Shown: positions 59,457 through 64,000 of the stretch, one piece after another
Numbering within the stretch: the first letter of the stretch is position 1
Layout of the letters: every line of letters starts with the position of its first letter
From: Trichomonas vaginalis G3
Taxonomy: Eukaryota > Parabasalia > Trichomonadida > Trichomonadidae
DNA length: 64,000 bases
NCBI RefSeq assembly: GCF_026262505.1
Contig: NC_067205.1
Location: 8,432,001-8,496,000, forward strand
Direction: 5' to 3'
Notes under the pieces: model-generated
Told to the model about the DNA's origin: nothing
The model's database searches: none
The model's input: the letters and a program-made list of their open reading frames with translations, nothing else
Position numbers and translations under genes: made by a program

Positions 59457-60689
59457 ATGTACAGAATAGACGTTTCAGATTTTTATGACTTCCAAGCGTT
59501 CAGAAATATGTGTCCATTTCGAGACTATAACAAAGCAGTCGAGAATTTGAAACGTTTAGTCATTTATGTCGACTCTGCCCCAGAATGTTATGTTATGAAA
59601 GAATGGGATGTTGTCTTTAACAAACCAAGAGCAACCATAGTTCAGAACAAGAATGTAAACAGAAACTTAAGAAAATAAAAGTTGTACAAGTTGGTATGAA
59701 GATGTTAGATGCTTGGGATATCTTATTGTCAAAGTTAGAAGATTTTTCAGTTCGTGGTATAAAGTTTATACACCTTCTCCAAACTTCTATTCTATCTTCA
59801 CTGGATATAAATACGAACAAGTAGAATGGAAGAAAATGTTATAGAAGCTTGGTTAGACCATGTCAAAGAAATTATATGCAATGGAAACGAAAGAGTCTAT
59901 GAGTATATCTTATGTTGGTTTGCAAACATCTTACAACATCCAAGTGCTAAAAATGAAACTGCTCTCATTGTAATTGGAAAACAAGGAACAGGTAAGAACA
60001 CTTTCTTTACAGATATTTTGTGCAAACTGTTAGAGGGCTATTCGAACCCGAATATGACAAACTTAGAAAACATCTGCGGTAAATTTAACTCCTCAATAGA
60101 GAATATGAAACTTATAGTATGTAACGAACTTCAAAGTATAGATACAACAAAGGTTTTAAACTCAGATGCTTTGAAGAGTCTTATAACAGACAAAGTTGGA
60201 GTTGTTGAAAGAAAATATAAAGACCAAAGAGTTTGTGAAAATGTTGCAAATTTCATTATGGTTTCAAACAACGCCGTTCCGATGAAGTTAGAAAGTTCTG
60301 ACAGAAGATATGTAGTTGTCAGAACGTCAGATTCTCATATGCAAGATACAGAATATTTTGACGCTTTGGCAGAAACTTTGACATCTGACTTTTACAACCA
60401 CTTGTTCTCATATTTTATGACATTAGATATTTCTAAGTTCAATCCAAGACAAATTCCACATACCGAAGAGAGACAAACATTGTTAGAAGCAAACAAGAGT
60501 GTTTATGAACTGTTTATAGATGAAACTGACTTTGAGTGTTTAGATGAAAGGTCATTGTACGATTCGTATAAACAGTATTGTCAAGAGTATGGTTATATGA
60601 CAGCGTCTAAACGAACATTCTTGGCAAATGTCAAAAGTCTTTTAGATGTTCAGAATGGTGTATATACAAAGAAAAATTTTTCTGAGTAA
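59457..60689 (+). pseudogene. SF3 replicative helicase, B2
   Basis: As 16,416-17,650: Walker A VIGKQGTGKNTFF, CNELQ, NFIMVSNNAVPM and DRRYVVVRTSDSH motifs. The helicase core is readable; the N-terminal part looks broken in two or three places. T-rich tract and TAAAAATG start context. Confidence 0.75.
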
Positions 60690-60726
60690 ATTTTAAAAAA
60701 AAATATTTTTTTATCCGATAGAAAAG

Positions 60727-61146
60727 ATGATGAAATTCATCTCAGTCAACAAGTACATGTCAGGACTTAAAGAAGAACTAGACCCATTCACATATTTGAA
60801 TGTTTACTTCTACCATTTTGAAAAGTCTTCATTCAGCAAAGTTTGGAACATCGAACCAGTTAAGTTTGCTATTGTGACTAAAAATGGTGCGAAATTTGAA
60901 GACTTAGACATAGAAGGTTTGTTAACAGTCAAGGAAAATTTTGACAGAAGGTTTTCAAACCTTAAAGAAGGCAAAGCATACAAACTTGTTATACCTTATG
61001 AACCAAAGAAAGCAGACGACTATGAATATTATGAGTCTAAGATAGTTGAAGTTCAAGGTAAATTGGGTAAAAAGATTTTAGAGTCTAAGCCAGTGTTTGC
61101 TCCTAAAGAGGAAGAGAACATTGACATTGACCCAGAAATGTTCTAA
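60727..61146 (+). CDS. Small conserved protein with acidic, Phe-ended tail, B2
   Basis: 139 residues, looks whole. From residue ~50 on it is nearly identical to the B1 protein (17,686-18,105), including the tail EEENIDIDPEMF. The first ~50 residues carry about 18 replacements (for example SVNKYMSGLKEELDPFTYLN), far above the background between B1 and B2. Candidate SSB-like protein. Confidence 0.55.
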   Translation: MMKFISVNKYMSGLKEELDPFTYLNVYFYHFEKSSFSKVWNIEPVKFAIVTKNGAKFEDLDIEGLLTVKENFDRRFSNLKEGKAYKLVIPYEPKKADDYEYYESKIVEVQGKLGKKILESKPVFAPKEEENIDIDPEMF

Positions 61147-61169
61147 AAATAAAATTTTATTTTTACATG

Positions 61170-61620
61170 TCAAATTTCTTTTTCTCTGGAACTGGTTCAG
61201 GTTCTTTTTCTCTTCTTCTACTTTCTTTTTTTCTTTCTTTCTCTCTTCTTCTTCTTCTTCTCTGGTGGAGTTATGTCAAATGGCGCAACCATATTTATGT
61301 AAAAGTTCTTTGTCCTTTAATAGCTCTTCTATTCTGTTTTCTATTTCATCTTCAAGAACAGCGCATGTGTCTTCTTTGCATTCTAAGAACTTTTGTTGGA
61401 CTTCATCTTTCCAATCGGTGTCATCTCTGTCAACAAGTCTGTCATTGACAAATTTTAAGACTGCTCTTTGTAATGTTTTATGGTTCTTGTCATATTCCCA
61501 GAAACAGAACTTTAGAACAAATTCACCTTTCTTGTTTACACTATGTAAGATTTTATGGTCGACAGATGTTTTGCTGTCAAAAAGCTTGTCTCGAATATAG
61601 ATAGCGAAATCGCTAGACAT
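61170..61620 (-). CDS. Small antisense gene, B2
   Basis: Starts MSSDFAIYIRDKLFDSKTSV at 61,620; 114 residues are clearly open (to 61,276), and a Lys/Glu-rich low-complexity region extends to about 61,170. Helical domain with the core GEFVLKFCFWEYDKNH. See 18,129-18,587 and 45,643-45,915 for relatives. It diverges from the ATPase with 35 bp between the starts. Confidence 0.5.
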
Positions 61621-61655
61621 TTTCTAAAAGATAAAAATTTTAATTTTTCTAAAAT

Positions 61656-62527
61656 ATGTTAGAAAAAAAGTTTGCTGACATTGACAAGAAATTTGAGAAT
61701 GTTTTAAACAAGAACAAGAGGAAGTTAGAAAATGCTCAGATAAAACCTATACATGACAAGTTCTTATTTGCTCAGAATGGTATAACAGGTCTAATTGCAC
61801 CACCTGGGTCGGGTAAGACTTTCACTTATCTTAAAATGGCTGCACAACAACAAGAACTAGATGAGAAGAACCCATTTATGAGTTAGTGATTTGTAGTACT
61901 TCTGGTCAATTTGACCAAACCGTCAATTCGTTCAAAGATATTATAAAGAAGTCTAAGTTAGTATGTATAAAAGACTCTGAGTTGTTAGATTGGATAAAGA
62001 AGTACCAAAGAAGAGTTTTGAAGTATAATGCTATAAATGAGTATATAAATTCTAAGTTTAAAGACCCAAATGAGGAAATGCAGAGAATATTAGAGAAGAA
62101 ACACTTCAGAAACAAACAGAAAGAGATAGAATACATTTCGAAGAAATTGCAATCTTACGATTGGAAGACTTACCCTCATAGGTGTCTTCTTATTTTAGAT
62201 GATTTCGCCTCTCATCCTTTGTTAAAGAATAGAGAACAAGATATGTGTCGAATTCTTAAGAAGCTCAGACACTTTAACATCTCAGTTGTCATTTGTGTAC
62301 AGACAGCAAAGAGTTTAAGTAAGGATGTTAAAAGAATACTTACTGACATTATACTTTTCCCTGGATTGTCCGAAGACGATTTCATGGAACTTATGAAAGA
62401 GTCCATGGCAGGTAAGTTTGACAGACATGAACTTTGGGAGAAGTACAAAGTCATACAAGACCCTCATACTTCTTTCAGAATTCATATCTACGCGAACAAA
62501 GTTCAAATTGTAAAAAGTCAAGCTTGA
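61656..62527 (+). pseudogene. Packaging ATPase, B2
   Basis: P-loop APPGSGKTFTYLKM and Walker B LLILDDFA as in B1. Broken about once. Same neighbours as in B1. Confidence 0.75.
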
Positions 62528-62604
62528 AAAATAAAGAGTTCATTTACTCTGCTTGTTTGAAGTTGTCAAAATACTCTGTTATTTTTCACGATTTTCATAG
62601 AGTT

Positions 62605-62700
62605 TTAGGCTAGACCGATAAAATCCGGTCTAGAGAAATTTCACGATTTTCATACGGAATCTCTTCTCTCGGTTCTCCGAGGGAAGCAAGCATATGAGGA
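62605..62700. repeat. Two stem-loops between ATPase and iterons, B2
   Basis: CTAGACCG/CGGTCTAG hairpin (about 62,612-62,636) and CTCGG-TTCT-CCGAG (about 62,672-62,686). Both are absent at the corresponding place in B1 (19,502). Confidence 0.6.
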
Positions 62701-62734
62701 AATTCATGAAATTTCATACGGAATTCAATAAAAA

Positions 62735-62898
62735 TAATGTTTATGTTAGAATGTTAGATCTAACATGTTTTCTAACATGTTTTCTAACATGGTCTAAAAC
62801 ATACAAAACTCATGAAATTTCATACGGAATTCAGCAAAAATAATGTTTATGTTAGAATGTTAGATCTAACATGTTTTCTAACATGTTTTCTAACATAA
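62735..62898. repeat. Iterons left of the helical-protein gene, B2
   Basis: Same two blocks of GTTAGATCTAAC plus TTTTCTAACATG repeats as at 19,502-19,660. Confidence 0.7.
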
Positions 62899-62902
62899 CT
62901 AT

Positions 62903-63847
62903 TTACAAGCGTTTTACATGGTATATGTTGCGATGGTTCATGACTCTAAACAATTTCGTAGCTTCTATTTCTTCTGTCAGTATGTCAAAAGTTTTAACGA
63001 TACCGAAAGTTTCTTTATACTTCTTCTTGACGTCAGATAGAAGGAAATCGTCAGCAGTTGGATAGTTTTTGTTCAGAAATTCTAACATGTTCATTTTATC
63101 TTCTGCTGGTTTTTCTGCTTCTTTCTTTAAATCTGCATAGTCGTTTCGCATACGTTCTATCTCTTTGACGGAGTAGTTATATTTCCTCATTGCTGCTTTA
63201 CATTTTGAACATTGCGGGTTTCATTTTTGCGTTATATTCTGAAACCTTACCTGCTAAAAACAACTAAGGCGTCAATGGTTTTCTTCATCTCGAACATAGC
63301 GGGTCTTATTTGTTCGTTCCATACCTTACCCCTACTATCTTTATCTCTTATTTCCCAAACACATTTTGCAACTAATGAAACAAAGTTGTCGTAGGTCTTA
63401 AATTCTTCGGATTTGTAAAGGTCAGAGATGTTCTTATATACCATGTCGCAATCTTTGTCCATAACCTTATGGTTGCAATGAAAACCAAGGAATTCATAAT
63501 TTACCTTTCGTATGAACTTCTTTATTTCTACTGAGTCAGTTGCTTTGACTTCTATTTCGTCAAATTCGGGAATGGTTAGTTTTTGTTGTTGGATTTCAGG
63601 CAATTTGGGGTAAATGGTCAATAATGTCCTGCATTTCATAAAGATACTGTTCATTTGTTTCATCTTTCGCACTACAGTCTAAATTACTTGTTAAAAGTTC
63701 TTGCTTTATCTTCTGGATTTTTGTTTCGAAAGTATATGAAGAAGGAATGAAGTTTTTCATCTCTACTAACATAGATGTTGGATTCATAACTAGCGAGTTT
63801 GGTGCTGTAGTTGTTTGAATTGTTGTTGTGCCGATTGTTGAAATCAT
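62903..63847 (-). pseudogene. Helical protein flanked by iterons, B2 (broken)
   Basis: Counterpart of 19,667-20,581, with a slightly longer N-terminus (MISTIGTTTIQTTTAPNSLV). About three breaks. The Cys-rich centre and basic C-terminus are as in B1. Confidence 0.5.
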
Positions 63848-63904
63848 GTCTTTTATACAAAATAAAAAAAATAAATAAAATAAAAAATAAAACTAATTTA
63901 TTTT

Positions 63905-64000
63905 TTATTTCGGGAAAATTCATGAAAATTCAAGAGTTTTAGACCATGTTAGAAAACGTGTTAGAAAACATGTTAGATCTAACATTCTAACATAAATTAT
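63905..64000. repeat. Iterons right of the helical-protein gene, B2 (cut by window end)
   Basis: GTGTTAGAAAACATG repeats and the GTTAGATCTAAC palindrome, inverted relative to 62,735-62,898. Confidence 0.7.

Larger units (their letters stand above)
51246..64000. mobile_element. Element B2: second B-family virus-like element (right end outside)
   Basis: Starts with about 27 A and the same GGTAGTGGGG terminus as B1 (51,273 on). It follows B1 in gene order with high identity from about 52,209, but carries a different gene in the terminal slot. Better preserved than B1 in the first half, with perhaps ten to fifteen breaks overall. It lies in the upstream flank of the host phosphatase gene. The right end is beyond 64,000, so its target duplication cannot be checked. 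Confidence 0.75.

Overview
The window is AT-rich, intron-poor protist DNA. It is most likely a parabasalid and probably Trichomonas vaginalis. Reasons: one long intronless host gene (LRR plus PP2C phosphatase), short 5' leaders with TCA-Y-(T/A) initiator-like motifs, very abundant Polinton/Maverick-type elements, MULE and hAT remains, and a 100-N assembly gap. This assignment is inference; no marker gene settles it. Almost everything except 48,332-50,953 is mobile DNA.

Layout. (1) 1-~6,590: part of a virus-like element (called A here) with a packaging ATPase and several small virion-type genes. A Mutator-like transposon (581-3,723) sits inside the ATPase gene. It carries a striking array of about eleven unrelated hairpins (about 850-1,690) upstream of its transposase. 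(2) 6,598-7,200: C-terminal remnant of a hAT-like transposase, then two palindromes. (3) 7,684-47,241: one foldback DNA element of roughly 1.2-1.4 kb, split twice. Element B1 (7,972-24,946) interrupts it with a 64-bp direct duplication. A Polinton/Maverick, element C (25,107-46,378), interrupts it with a classic 6-bp duplication (AACACT) and 408-bp terminal inverted repeats in which I see no difference. (4) 47,385-47,936: a 366-bp tRNA-like, SINE-like insertion between 93-bp direct repeats. (5) 48,332-50,953: the host LRR-PP2C gene. (6) 51,246-64,000: B2, a second copy of the B family, running off the window about 290 bp upstream of the host gene start.

Element C has the Polinton set: double-jelly-roll-type major capsid, packaging ATPase, amphipathic minor proteins, a phage-like fibre with receptor-binding-type motifs, primase-SF3 helicase, retroviral-type integrase and a protein-primed-type family B polymerase with an HNH-like insert. 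The left half reads mostly rightward and the right half leftward. The B family has a capsid, packaging ATPase, SF3 helicase, a large coiled-coil/Gln-rich protein, a candidate SSB-like small protein, a D12-class adenine methyltransferase and many small genes. No integrase or polymerase is visible, but the assembly gap at 21,663-21,762 may hide sequence. Genes in all these elements range from whole to heavily eroded; they are described as fossils.

Main points of interest: the hairpin array in the MULE; a gene slot inside the left terminal repeat of B elements that holds very different proteins in two otherwise near-identical copies; terminal mini-hairpins whose stems change in a compensated way; three unrelated insertions with 64-93-bp flanking duplications; a phage tail-fibre-like gene in a eukaryotic Polinton; and a shared iteron-like module that brackets the helicase gene and both Polinton ends.
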